A program made the position numbers and the translations under genes. Under the pieces are notes generated by a model. It was given only the letters and a program-made list of their open reading frames with translations, searched no databases and was not told where the DNA came from. From contig JBCCFX010000022.1 of NCBI GenBank assembly GCA_039029515.1, forward strand, positions 1 through 28,229: a DNA stretch of 28,229 nt, given 5' to 3'. Shown here in pieces: positions 7,541 through 15,668 of this stretch (the stretch's first letter is position 1; each line of letters starts with the position of its first letter). Origin of the DNA: JBCCFX01 sp039029515 (GTDB taxonomy: Bacteria > Planctomycetota > Phycisphaerae > Phycisphaerales > SM1A02).

Positions 7541-9247
7541 TCAGAAGCCCATGCCACCCATGCCTGGCATGCCACCCATGCCCGGCATGCCGCCCATACC
7601 CGGCATGCCACCCATACCGCCCATGCCACCCATCGGGTCTCCACCCGGTGCACCATGGTCGTCGGGTTCATCGCTCGGGATTTCCGTCACGATGCATTCG
7701 GTGGTCAGCAGCATCGCCGCAACCGATGCCGCATTCTGCAGCGCGGTGCGATCGACCTTGGCCGGCGTGATGACGCCGTCGGCGAGCAGATCGCCGTACT
7801 CGAGCGTCAATGCGTTGAAGCCCTTCGCGCCCTTCATGTCACGAACCTTCGCGACGACGACGCTGCCCTTCTCGCCGGCGTTCTCCGCGATCGTGCGCAG
7901 CGGCACTTCCATTGCTTCCATCACGACGTCAGCGCCGTGCTTTTCATCACCACGCAACTTCGTACGTGACTTCTCAACCGCTTCGATCGCACGGAGGAAG
8001 CTCACGGCGCCACCGGGCACGATGCCTTCGGCAACCGCAGCGCGCGTCGCGTGCAGCGCATCTTCAACGCGTGCTTTGCGTTCCTTGAGTTCCGCTTCGC
8101 TGCCCGCGCCGACGTTGACCTGTGCCACGCCGCCTGCGAGCTTCGCGAGACGCTCCTGAAGCTTCTCACGGTCGTAATCCGAATCGGTTCGGTCGATCTC
8201 AGCGCGAATCTGCTTGATGCGTTCCTGAATCGACTTCGTCGAACCCGCACCTTCGATGATGACGGTGTTGTCCGAGGAGATTTCGATCTTCTTCGCGGTA
8301 CCGAGCTGGCTCACGGTGATCGTGTCCAGATCGACGCCGAGGTCCTTCATGATCGGCTCGGCACCGGTGAGCACCGCGAGATCCTGAAGCATCGCCTTGC
8401 GACGATCGCCGTAGCCCGGCGCCTTGACGGCACAGACCTGCAACACACCGCGGAGCTTGTTGATGACCAGCGTGCTCAGCGCTTCGCCCGTGATGTCCTC
8501 GGCCATGATGAGCAGCGGCTTCTTCGCCTCCATCACCTTCTCGAGCAACGAGAGAATCGTCTGCACGGAATCGACTTTGTCTTCGTGGATGAGGATGAGC
8601 GGCTTGCTCAGCTCAACTTTCATCTCATCCTGGTTCGTCACGAAGTTCGGGCTGAGGTAGCCACGATCGAACTGCATGCCTTCCACGACGTCGACGTACG
8701 TCTCAAGACCCTTGCCTTCTTCAACCGTGATCACGCCGTCCTTGCCGACCTTCGCAAACGCATCCGCCATGATCTTGCCGATCGTCGGATCGTTGTTCGC
8801 ACTGATCGTCGCCACCGCCGCGATGTTGTTCGCGACCGGCTTGGCCATGCCTTCGATGTGATCAACGCCAGCCGCCACGGCCTTGTGCATGCCGCGCACC
8901 AGTGCGTTCGGATCAACGCCCGCCGCGATCTGCTTGAGACCTGCACGGAAAAGCGCCTCGGCGAGCACCGTCGCGGTCGTCGTGCCGTCGCCGGCATCGT
9001 CAGAAGTCTTCGACGCGGCTTCCTTCACGAGCTGAGCGCCCATGTTCTCGACCTTCGAGCGAAGTTCGATTTCTTCCGCGACGCTGACGCCGTCCTTGGT
9101 CACGGTCGGACCGCCCCAGGACTTGTCAATCACGGCATTGCGGCCACGAGGACCAAGGGTGGACTTCACCGCGGAAGCGAGCTTTTCCACGCCGGCGAGC
9201 AAAGCCTTGCGTGCGTCTGTATCGAAGGACAGTTCCTTCACGGCCAT
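7541..9247 (-). CDS. groEL: Chaperonin GroEL, copy A (long Gly-Met tail)
   Basis: A 568-residue GroEL paralogue and the first gene of the chaperone block. D52 (TKDGVSVA), GDGTT at 86-90 and the ALHATRAA segment are intact, so ATPase activity is expected. In the apical domain the motif reads GYLSPNF (198-203): the position of E. coli Tyr203, a substrate-contacting residue, is Asn202 here. The C-terminus is a long Gly/Met/Pro tail of about 30 residues built on GMGGMP units, an expanded form of the GGM tail that projects into the GroEL cavity. A good GAGGAG ribosome site lies 9 nt before the ATG. The upstream 254-nt region holds nested palindromes and no CIRCE element. Confidence 0.95.
   Translation of the reverse strand: MAVKELSFDTDARKALLAGVEKLASAVKSTLGPRGRNAVIDKSWGGPTVTKDGVSVAEEIELRSKVENMGAQLVKEAASKTSDDAGDGTTTATVLAEALFRAGLKQIAAGVDPNALVRGMHKAVAAGVDHIEGMAKPVANNIAAVATISANNDPTIGKIMADAFAKVGKDGVITVEEGKGLETYVDVVEGMQFDRGYLSPNFVTNQDEMKVELSKPLILIHEDKVDSVQTILSLLEKVMEAKKPLLIMAEDITGEALSTLVINKLRGVLQVCAVKAPGYGDRRKAMLQDLAVLTGAEPIMKDLGVDLDTITVSQLGTAKKIEISSDNTVIIEGAGSTKSIQERIKQIRAEIDRTDSDYDREKLQERLAKLAGGVAQVNVGAGSEAELKERKARVEDALHATRAAVAEGIVPGGAVSFLRAIEAVEKSRTKLRGDEKHGADVVMEAMEVPLRTIAENAGEKGSVVVAKVRDMKGAKGFNALTLEYGDLLADGVITPAKVDRTALQNAASVAAMLLTTECIVTEIPSDEPDDHGAPGGDPMGGMGGMGGMPGMGGMPGMGGMPGMGGMGF
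7548..7633 (-). repeat. In-frame tandem repeat encoding the GMGGMP tail of GroEL
   Basis: The 3' end of groEL copy A is made of near-identical 18-nt units (for example cccatgcccggcatgcca on the plus strand), each encoding Gly-Met-Gly-Gly-Met-Pro, flanked by partial GGM units. At least three full units are visible with a few silent differences. Such arrays can expand or contract by slippage without breaking the frame. Confidence 0.75.
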
Positions 9248-9373
9248 GGGAGTGATCTCCTCACAACGGGGCTAAAGGGTCGAATTCAGGATCGGCGGGC
9301 GGGCACCACACCTGGCGCACCGGCACCACCGGACCCATCACTCACTTCAAAGCCCGCGCCACTTCCGACGTGC

Positions 9374-9460
9374 CGTGCCACAACACATGCCCGCAGGCAC
9401 ATGCCGCGCTTTTGACCGTCAGGGCGGTTTTTGTGTTCGTGCCATGGCACGGCCGTGCCA
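9374..9460. promoter_or_regulatory. Nested palindromes upstream of groEL copy A, candidate operator
   Basis: The heptamer CGTGCCA/TGGCACG occurs four times: 9374-9380, 9438-9444, 9445-9451 and 9454-9460. The last three build two overlapping perfect palindromes, CGTGCCATGGCACG (9438-9451) and TGGCACGGCCGTGCCA (9445-9460). The cluster lies 190-210 nt upstream of the groEL ATG in the only sizeable gap before the chaperone block. This arrangement suits a dimeric repressor or activator. No CIRCE (TTAGCACTC-N9-GAGTGCTAA) and no clear heat-shock sigma promoter was found here. Confidence 0.45.
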
Positions 9461-9470
9461 GTTGACGACA

Positions 9471-9492
9471 TGGCAGGCCGGCTCGCCTGCCA
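9471..9492 (-). terminator. Hairpin just after the zinc-ribbon membrane protein gene
   Basis: TGGCAGGC (9471-9478) and GCCTGCCA (9485-9492) form a perfect 8-bp stem with a 6-nt loop, 9 nt past the stop codon of the gene ending at 9502. There is no T-run after it on the minus strand, so termination may be factor-dependent, or the hairpin may only protect the 3' end. It would separate that gene from groEL copy A. Confidence 0.45.
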
Positions 9493-9501
9493 CACTGACA
9501 G

Positions 9502-10530
9502 TCAATCCGCGGATGACTCAGACGCCTCTGGCGGCTTCGGGGCGGCGATGTGGCCCCGGTCGCCCTGGACTTCGAAGAACGTCTCGGGCTCATCGACCAC
9601 CGTCTGGTCCTTCCGAGGCTTCTCCAGCACATCGTTGAAGCCGGGCCGCGGCGCAAGAATCTCCCGGCGGATCCACCACGCATTCACGAACAGGTAGACG
9701 AATCCCACGAGGAGCATCAGCGCACACACCCACCGCACCGCGGTGCCGACCGACCCCACCGTCGATGGCAGCAGATCGCGAATGGCCAGCTGGCGAATGC
9801 ACTCGCCGATCATGCCCGCGAGCAAGGCCACGGTCATGGATTCGAGTCCCTGCTTGCCGCTCTTCGACCGACGATACGCAACGCTGCGCTGACCGATGAT
9901 GCTGAACACATGACGCAAACCCGCAAAGACCAGCAGCACCATCAACAGCATCAGGCAGATGGTGAGCGGATTCGAGATCGCGCGCAATGATGCACCATCG
10001 CGAATCGTGGTCACGAACCAGATGGTCGACCAGCCCAGCGTGCCGACGATCAACGGCGTCACACCAAGCATCAGCGACCAGCGCGCACCACCGCGCGGCT
10101 TCAAGAGCACCGCGCCGATACATGCAATGAGCCCGAAGATCAGGAGCATGAGGTCTGGCATGTCCGGGAGGTGACTCAGCACACCTGCATTGCCACGCCA
10201 GAGAAGCAAGCGAGCCCGAACCGCGTAGACGAACAACAGCGCTGCCGATGCAAGCATGCCGCCAACAATCAACAGCAGGCCATCACCGACTGCCCGTGGA
10301 TTGCGAAGCGCGCCGCGCCACGGTGCCGTCTCATCAATGGACTTGAGGACCGATCGCCAGACATCGAGGCTGCATTCGGGGCAGACACCGACAGATCGCA
10401 GACCGCGCAGATCATAATCACATCCACGACATGCCAGCGACTTGCTGACGACCATCGCGTCATACGGATCCGGAACAACGGGCCCTGGACGATCCTCGGT
10501 CATGCCGACGTATCCCCACGTCGGAGCCAT
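9502..10530 (-). CDS. Membrane protein with N-terminal zinc ribbon
   Basis: A 342-residue protein of unknown function. Cysteines C34, C37, C50 and C53 in the pattern CRGCDYDLRG...CPEC form a zinc ribbon often seen at the N-terminus of planctomycete membrane proteins. From about residue 80 there are roughly six hydrophobic segments, for example LLLIVGGMLASAALLFVYAV, LMLLIFGLIACIGAVLL, TICLMLLMVLLVFAGL and WVCALMLLVGFVYLFVNAWW. A polar, charged tail of about 50 residues ends the protein. An alternative ATG at 10503 has GGGG about 10 nt upstream and would remove nine residues; the 10530 ATG has no visible Shine-Dalgarno. A TATAGA box (minus strand, 10583-10578) could be the -10 element. It may be monocistronic, with a hairpin after it. 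Confidence 0.75.
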   Translation of the reverse strand: MAPTWGYVGMTEDRPGPVVPDPYDAMVVSKSLACRGCDYDLRGLRSVGVCPECSLDVWRSVLKSIDETAPWRGALRNPRAVGDGLLLIVGGMLASAALLFVYAVRARLLLWRGNAGVLSHLPDMPDLMLLIFGLIACIGAVLLKPRGGARWSLMLGVTPLIVGTLGWSTIWFVTTIRDGASLRAISNPLTICLMLLMVLLVFAGLRHVFSIIGQRSVAYRRSKSGKQGLESMTVALLAGMIGECIRQLAIRDLLPSTVGSVGTAVRWVCALMLLVGFVYLFVNAWWIRREILAPRPGFNDVLEKPRKDQTVVDEPETFFEVQGDRGHIAAPKPPEASESSAD

Positions 10531-10686
10531 GCCGGTTGTCGCTCGTGGCGGAATACCATGGCGATCCCGGCTGCTCTTCTATACTACTCGACTCGCGCAC
10601 TGGTCCCCACGACCAATTCGCGATGATTCTTCGAACTTGAAGCACGTCATCGACGTTGCATTCGACCATACACGGATATACCGCAC

Positions 10687-11622
10687 ATGGCAGATCTTGA
10701 GGCGATTCAGCGACTCCGTGACAACATCACGTCGGTCTACATGGGCAATGCACGTGCTGTCGATCGAATCATTGTATGTCTCCTCGCCCGTGGTCACATC
10801 CTCATCGAGGATGTGCCAGGCGTCGGAAAGACCGTCCTTGCCAATGCACTCGCAAAGTCCATCGATTGCGCGTTCGGACGCATCCAGTGCACGCCTGACC
10901 TGTTGCCGACCGATGTGTTGGGCGTCACAGTCTTTGATCGTGAGAGCAATGCGTTTCACTTTCAGAAGGGGCCGGTCTTCAACAGCATCATCCTTGCGGA
11001 CGAGATCAACCGAACGACGCCGCGCACACAGTCGTCACTGCTTGAAGCGATGGCTGAAGCCACAGTGTCGATTGAGAACAACCAGTACAAACTACCGCAA
11101 CCGTTCATGGTCGTCGCCACGCAGAACCCATACGAGTTCGAAGGCACGTTCTTCCTGCCGGAGAACCAACTCGACCGCTTCCTGATGCGCATCAACCTTG
11201 GCTATCCCGCGCCGACCGACGAGTCACGCATCATTCTGCAACAGCCGGCGCGGACGACATTGCAGGAACTCAAACCGATCATGCACGGCGACGATGTGAT
11301 TGATCTCCAGCGCCAGACGGATGAGGTGAAGCTGGATCAGGCGCTCGTTGACTACGTCATCGCGCTGTCGTCTGCGACGCGCGAAAACGACGATCTTCAG
11401 GTCGGCATCAGCCCGCGTGGTGCATTGGCCCTCGCTCAGGCGGCCCGAGCCACCGCTGTCCTGCATGGCCGCGACTACTGCGTGCCCGAAGATGTCGTTT
11501 CCAATGTGCTGCCGGTCTGCGCTCACCGCGTCATCAGCAAGACCTACATGCACGCGGGAGATACCGCGACGACCCGTCGGATCGTCCAGCAAGTCCTCGA
11601 AACCGTCCCCAGCCCGGCCTGA
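10687..11622 (+). CDS. MoxR-family AAA+ ATPase
   Basis: A 311-residue ATPase of the MoxR group, which usually acts as a chaperone for metal insertion or complex assembly together with von Willebrand A domain proteins. Walker A is VPGVGKT (43-49), Walker B is IILADE (101-106), sensor 1 is ATQNP (144-148) and QLDRF (161-165) carries the probable arginine finger. The C-terminal helical domain follows (about 200-311). The usual partners, a DUF58 protein and vWA membrane proteins, are not adjacent; the next gene is an unrelated-looking membrane protein 153 nt downstream. No Shine-Dalgarno is visible before the ATG, and AT-rich GATATACC lies 4-6 nt upstream, so the transcript might be leaderless. 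Confidence 0.92.
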   Translation: MADLEAIQRLRDNITSVYMGNARAVDRIIVCLLARGHILIEDVPGVGKTVLANALAKSIDCAFGRIQCTPDLLPTDVLGVTVFDRESNAFHFQKGPVFNSIILADEINRTTPRTQSSLLEAMAEATVSIENNQYKLPQPFMVVATQNPYEFEGTFFLPENQLDRFLMRINLGYPAPTDESRIILQQPARTTLQELKPIMHGDDVIDLQRQTDEVKLDQALVDYVIALSSATRENDDLQVGISPRGALALAQAARATAVLHGRDYCVPEDVVSNVLPVCAHRVISKTYMHAGDTATTRRIVQQVLETVPSPA

Positions 11623-11775
11623 TCGCCCACGCCCGAGAACCCGGCTCACGTCACGGTTGAAGCATGCCGATAGTGCTTCGGGCATGACGCGGGATCCGCA
11701 TCGCCCCCACAGCCGAACTGTCATCGGGTACGCTCATCGCCCCGCCGCGGGCCCTGCCCGCCTCACGAGGACCGC

Positions 11776-12762
11776 ATGTCGCAAGCGCCGATGTCACGAC
11801 CATCCCGTTCGGGCCCGCTCGCCCGCCCGTCGCTTCGCCCGCCGCGAACGCGACCCAAGGTGCTGCTGGTTCGTCAGCCGGTCCGATCCGTTGGCCCTGA
11901 CGCTGAATCACTCTCCGCGTTCCGCACGCTGCTGATCGGTGTGATCATCGCCGCCGGCACCGCGATTGGATTGTGGATCTTCGGACTGCTCGGCTACACC
12001 ATCGGCTACGCTCCCGCCGTCCGACTGCCGGGGCTGACCTGCGACACCGGCCTTGCCATGTCCGCCGCACTGCGCGCCGTCATGAGCACCCCGGAACTCG
12101 TCCTCGAAGCCGGTGTGCAGGAGACCGGTTGGATGATGCTCGGCTTCATCCTCATCGCATTGCCCGCCGCAGGACTCAGCGCCATTCGCCCATTCCCGCC
12201 CGGCGGCCCCAAGCCGCCCGCAACCGCAGAGGTCTTCTCATGGGCCGGCGCTTTCGCCGCCATGATCGCCGCCGTCCTCATGCTCGCATGGATCAACGCC
12301 GGCGATCGCACGGCTCGCTTGATTGACATTCCCGCGCTCGCCGCGGAAACACCGACCTGGCTGACCGGCTTACGCGTCGCCGCCGGACTCGATGCCCTCG
12401 CGGTCATCGCCATCACGTTGTGGGCCATCCTCACGATGCGCCTGGTCATCCCGACCTGGCTTCGCGCGCTCAGTGCATCGTTCGCGTTCCCGACACTGAT
12501 CCTCATGGCGATGGCATTCGCGCAGAGCGCCGTGACCGCCACGCAGGTTGCGCTGCCGAGAAGTGTCTGTTTCATGAACGTGGCGCCGACCGAGCCGCAA
12601 TGGCGCCTGATCATCGGGCGCAGCGACAGTCGTCTCGCGACGCTGATCCGAGGCAACGAACAGGTCATCGTCGAACTTCGTGATGCCGAGACCGTGCTTT
12701 ACGCCTATGAACGCCGGTCGATCCCGATGTTCCTCACATCCGCGGGAAGCGACGACGAGTAA
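11776..12762 (+). CDS. Hypothetical membrane protein, about five transmembrane segments
   Basis: A 328-residue protein that I do not recognise. The first 45 residues are Arg/Pro-rich and probably cytoplasmic. Hydrophobic segments lie at about 49-78, 118-137, 154-174, 204-225 and 230-256. They are followed by a soluble C-terminal part of about 70 residues (from PRSVCFMN) with alternating beta-like stretches. The short soluble segments between helices contain few conserved-looking residues, so no enzymatic motif can be named. GAGGA lies 5 nt before the ATG, which supports the start. It follows moxR on the same strand, so a membrane partner role is conceivable, but nothing in the sequence proves it. 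Its stop codon directly abuts the stop codon of hpt on the other strand. Confidence 0.75.
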   Translation: MSQAPMSRPSRSGPLARPSLRPPRTRPKVLLVRQPVRSVGPDAESLSAFRTLLIGVIIAAGTAIGLWIFGLLGYTIGYAPAVRLPGLTCDTGLAMSAALRAVMSTPELVLEAGVQETGWMMLGFILIALPAAGLSAIRPFPPGGPKPPATAEVFSWAGAFAAMIAAVLMLAWINAGDRTARLIDIPALAAETPTWLTGLRVAAGLDALAVIAITLWAILTMRLVIPTWLRALSASFAFPTLILMAMAFAQSAVTATQVALPRSVCFMNVAPTEPQWRLIIGRSDSRLATLIRGNEQVIVELRDAETVLYAYERRSIPMFLTSAGSDDE

Positions 12763-13365
12763 TCACGCGTCGCCGGCGGATGCATCCTCACTCACAACCG
12801 ATGGACTGAGCACGCCGATCTCCGGCAGATTGCGATAGACGTTGTCGTAGTCAAGGCCGTAGCCAACCACGAATTCATCCGGGATATCAAAGCCGACGTA
12901 CTCGCACGGCGTGCTCATCGCGGAGGGAATCGTCTTGCGCAACAGCACGCACGCGCGCACCGATGCGGGATCACGCTTTTCGATCTCTTCACGAATCATT
13001 CGGATCGTGCCGCCCGAATCGAGAATGTCATCGACGATCAACACGTGCCGACCCTCAAGGTCATCCGGCAACGCACTGGTGATCTGCGCGCCGCGACTCT
13101 TCATGCTCATGCCCGGATAACTGCTGACAGCAACGACTCCGATCTTCAACTTGAACGGCAACTCGCGCATCAGGTCCGCGATGAAAATCACCGCGCCGGT
13201 CAGAATCGGAACGAGCATGATCTCGCCCGGCGGCGTCTGTTCAAGCAGATCGCGCTGGATCTCCTGACCGAGTTCGTGAATGCGTGAGGCGATCTGCTCG
13301 CGCGAAATCAGGATGCGCTCGATATCGCGAATGGCAGGCGTCAACGGTGCGGTAGGTTTCGTCAT
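12763..13365 (-). CDS. hpt: Hypoxanthine phosphoribosyltransferase
   Basis: A 200-residue purine salvage enzyme that converts hypoxanthine or guanine and PRPP to IMP or GMP. The PRPP-binding loop VLIVDDILDSGGT is at 108-120 with the expected acidic pair and GGT. The segment LVPILTGAVIFIADL (51-65) and the flexible-loop Ser-Tyr (SSYPGMSMKSRG, 81-92) match the HPRT family, as does YVGFDIPDEFVVGYGLDYD near the C-terminus, which binds the purine. Its ATG overlaps the mgtE stop by 4 nt (ATGA), so the two are translationally coupled. It ends stop-to-stop against the plus-strand membrane protein gene, with no intervening base. Confidence 0.95.
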   Translation of the reverse strand: MTKPTAPLTPAIRDIERILISREQIASRIHELGQEIQRDLLEQTPPGEIMLVPILTGAVIFIADLMRELPFKLKIGVVAVSSYPGMSMKSRGAQITSALPDDLEGRHVLIVDDILDSGGTIRMIREEIEKRDPASVRACVLLRKTIPSAMSTPCEYVGFDIPDEFVVGYGLDYDNVYRNLPEIGVLSPSVVSEDASAGDA

Positions 13366-14837
13366 GGTGTCAACAAGGTCCGGCTCAGCGCCAGAAGGAC
13401 GCCGAACGACACGAAGTCCGTGATCATGATGAGGAAGATAGCCGACGACTGCGCCGGATCGAAACCGAATCGACGCATCAGCAACGGGATTCCTGAACCA
13501 GCGAGCGTGCCCACACCCATCGCGATGACCATCGCAATGCCCGCGGTCATCGCCGCACGATTGGTTGCCGATGATTCAAACAGGCCCAGCGCCATCACCA
13601 CCACTGCGAGGCCGATACCCAGCGCACAGCCCATGAGCAGGCCGGCAAGACCCTCGCGGATAATCAACCGCCAGACGCGGTCCGGTCGAACCTCGTCCAG
13701 CACGATGCCACGCAGCGTCACCGCGAGCGCCTGATGACCAGCATTGCCGACCAACGCGGCATTGACCGGCAGAAGCATCGCGAGAATCGGCGTCTGGCGC
13801 ACCTGCTCCTCGTTGGCGAGAATGATGCCGGAGGCGAACAGCGTCAGAATCAGGCTTGTGCCCATCCACGGCGCCCGGCCGCGAATCTTGGTGCCCAGCG
13901 ATGAGTACACCGCTTCTTCCTTGCCCGCACCCACCGTCATCTGCACGTCTTCGGTCTGCTCTTCGCGGATCGTGTCGATGATGTCATCGAACGTCACGAT
14001 GCCCAGCACACGATCCGCATCGTCCACGACCGGCATCATCGCGTAGTCATACCGATCAAACTCGCGCGCGACCTCTTCCTGATCCATCTCCGCGTGCAGC
14101 ACCTGCACCGGACTGCGCATGATCGACTCCACCGACGTGTCGTTCGAATTAATCAACAACGCACGCAGGCTTATCACGCCCACCACCGTCCCGTTCTCGG
14201 TGGTCACCACGAGATGATTGATCCCCGGCGGAATCTGTCGCCCGCGAATCACATGAATCGCCTCGCCGACAGACATCGATTCCGCGAGCGCGATGAAGTC
14301 GGTGGTCATCAGACCGCCGGCCGTGTCTTCCGAGAATCCAATCAGGCGCCGAAGTTTGAGCGCATGCCCGAGCGGCATCGCAACGAGCAGCTCCTCACGC
14401 TCGGCATCCGCGATGCCTTGAAGGATGTCCGCCGCATCGTCCGGCGCCATCAGCGCGAGCATCTCCGCGCCGTAGGCGAGACGATCTTCCCCAATCAGTT
14501 CGTCGATGACCGCAACGGCGAGCGGCGATTCCATTTCCGCCAGCGCTTCGGCCGCCTTCTGGTCGTCCATCTGCGTGAGCAGTTCGACGGCCTCGACATC
14601 TTCGAGATCTTCGAGGATGTCCGCGGCATCGGCAGCTTTCTGTAACTGCACCGCGCTCGCAAGCACCGGCACATCGATGGTGTGCGCCATCAGCTCCGCG
14701 ACGCGTTCATCCGCCGCAGACGTATTGCGGATGTCCGTGATGTTGCCGCCACTCTCGACGGTCGGCGTGTCGACGTCGTTCGCCTGGTCGTTCGGCTCAG
14801 CGTCCATCGGCCCGGATGTCTCGCGTGATTCGTTCAA
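13362..14837 (-). CDS. mgtE: Magnesium transporter MgtE
   Basis: A 491-residue gated Mg2+ channel of the inner membrane. After about 40 disordered acidic residues come the N domain of helical repeats (about 45-170, with AADILEDLED and DDAADILQGI), a pair of CBS domains (about 175-295) that sense Mg2+, and a C-terminal membrane domain with five helices (about 322-490). Family marks in the membrane part include PVNAALVGNAGHQALAVTLRG (357-377) and DPAQSSAIFLIMITDFVSF (460-478). D474 corresponds to the selectivity-filter aspartate known from Thermus MgtE. The family motif GGNAGSQ reads VGNAGHQ here. The gene lies 17 nt after the LOG-family gene and overlaps hpt by 4 nt, suggesting a three-gene operon. 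Confidence 0.94.
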   Translation of the reverse strand: MNESRETSGPMDAEPNDQANDVDTPTVESGGNITDIRNTSAADERVAELMAHTIDVPVLASAVQLQKAADAADILEDLEDVEAVELLTQMDDQKAAEALAEMESPLAVAVIDELIGEDRLAYGAEMLALMAPDDAADILQGIADAEREELLVAMPLGHALKLRRLIGFSEDTAGGLMTTDFIALAESMSVGEAIHVIRGRQIPPGINHLVVTTENGTVVGVISLRALLINSNDTSVESIMRSPVQVLHAEMDQEEVAREFDRYDYAMMPVVDDADRVLGIVTFDDIIDTIREEQTEDVQMTVGAGKEEAVYSSLGTKIRGRAPWMGTSLILTLFASGIILANEEQVRQTPILAMLLPVNAALVGNAGHQALAVTLRGIVLDEVRPDRVWRLIIREGLAGLLMGCALGIGLAVVVMALGLFESSATNRAAMTAGIAMVIAMGVGTLAGSGIPLLMRRFGFDPAQSSAIFLIMITDFVSFGVLLALSRTLLTP

Positions 14838-14854
14838 CGCGTCGCCCCGCCGGT

Positions 14855-15643
14855 TCAGTCCTTGTCGTCTCGCCGCACATGATACGCGCGCTTGGCGCGA
14901 CCACCGAGTCGGGGTTCGACGCCAATGCGTGTGCCTTCGCCTGACGGTTCGGTTTCATCTTCCTCGAAGCGCGGCAGTCGATCACCGGCAATCTTCCGCC
15001 CCGTGTGATGGTCCACGATGATGCTCACCGCTTCATCCAGATCATCGGTCAACGTGAACAGATCAAGGTCTTCGTGGCTGATGGTGTGAAACTTCTCGTC
15101 GAGCGTCGCGCGCACCCAGTCGATGAGACCACTCCAGAAGTCGGTGCCGATCAGGACCACCGGGAACGGAATGATCTTCAACGTCTGAATGAGCGTCAGC
15201 GACTCGAAGAACTCATCCATCGTGCCGAAGCCACCTGGATAAATCACAAACCCCTTCGCGTACTTCACGAACATCACCTTGCGGATGAAGAAGTAGCGGA
15301 AGTCGAGTTCGACGTTCTGATAGATGTTCGGATCCTGCTCCATCGGCAACGCAATGTTCAGGCCGACGCTGGTGCCGCCGGCTTCCAGCGCACCTTTGTT
15401 CGCTGCTTCCATGATGCCCGGGCCACCGCCGGTGATCACGTCGAAGCCCGCTTCGACGAGCTTCGCACCGCACTGGACCGCGGATTGGTAATAGGGTTCC
15501 TCTGGCGCGGTGCGGGCCGAGCCGAACACGCTGACCGCGGGGCCGAGCCGCGTCATGGTCTCGATGGCCTCGACGAACTCGGACATGATGCGGAAGACCC
15601 GCCAGGATTCGAGGCGAAGGGCTTCCTTGTGATCTGGCTGCAT
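14855..15643 (-). CDS. LOG-family (TIGR00730) nucleotide-binding protein
   Basis: With the start at 15643 the product has 262 residues. It has the Rossmann-like fold of the LOG family, whose characterised members are cytokinin-riboside 5'-monophosphate phosphoribohydrolases or nucleotide 5'-monophosphate nucleosidases. The diagnostic motifs are GGGPGIMEAANKGA (72-85) and PGGFGTMDE (136-144), preceded by RK in FFIRKVMF. The C-terminal 40 residues are polar and not conserved in the family. The open frame extends to an ATG at 15739, but GGAG six nt before the ATG at 15643 and a promoter-like box inside the upstream part make the shorter start much more likely. Substrate is unknown; purine nucleotide turnover would fit with hpt two genes downstream. 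Confidence 0.9.
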   Translation of the reverse strand: MQPDHKEALRLESWRVFRIMSEFVEAIETMTRLGPAVSVFGSARTAPEEPYYQSAVQCGAKLVEAGFDVITGGGPGIMEAANKGALEAGGTSVGLNIALPMEQDPNIYQNVELDFRYFFIRKVMFVKYAKGFVIYPGGFGTMDEFFESLTLIQTLKIIPFPVVLIGTDFWSGLIDWVRATLDEKFHTISHEDLDLFTLTDDLDEAVSIIVDHHTGRKIAGDRLPRFEEDETEPSGEGTRIGVEPRLGGRAKRAYHVRRDDKD

Positions 15644-15668
15644 GGGGGTCTCCGGTGAATGGCCGCGT

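Noticed and set aside
9412..9437. A plus-strand terminator-like ACCG-CGGT followed by TTTTTG
   Set aside because: The stem is only 4-5 bp and no plus-strand gene lies upstream of it for more than 9 kb.
9248..9501. Search for a CIRCE element or sigma-32-type promoter upstream of groEL copy A
   Set aside because: No TTAGCACTC-N9-GAGTGCTAA and no convincing CTTGAA/CCCCAT pair could be found by eye.
11640..11680. Two interlocking inverted repeats (GAAGCA/TGCTTC and CATGCC/GGCATG) between moxR and the membrane protein gene
   Set aside because: The arms are 6 bp, as expected by chance at this GC content, and no switch-like expression platform is seen.
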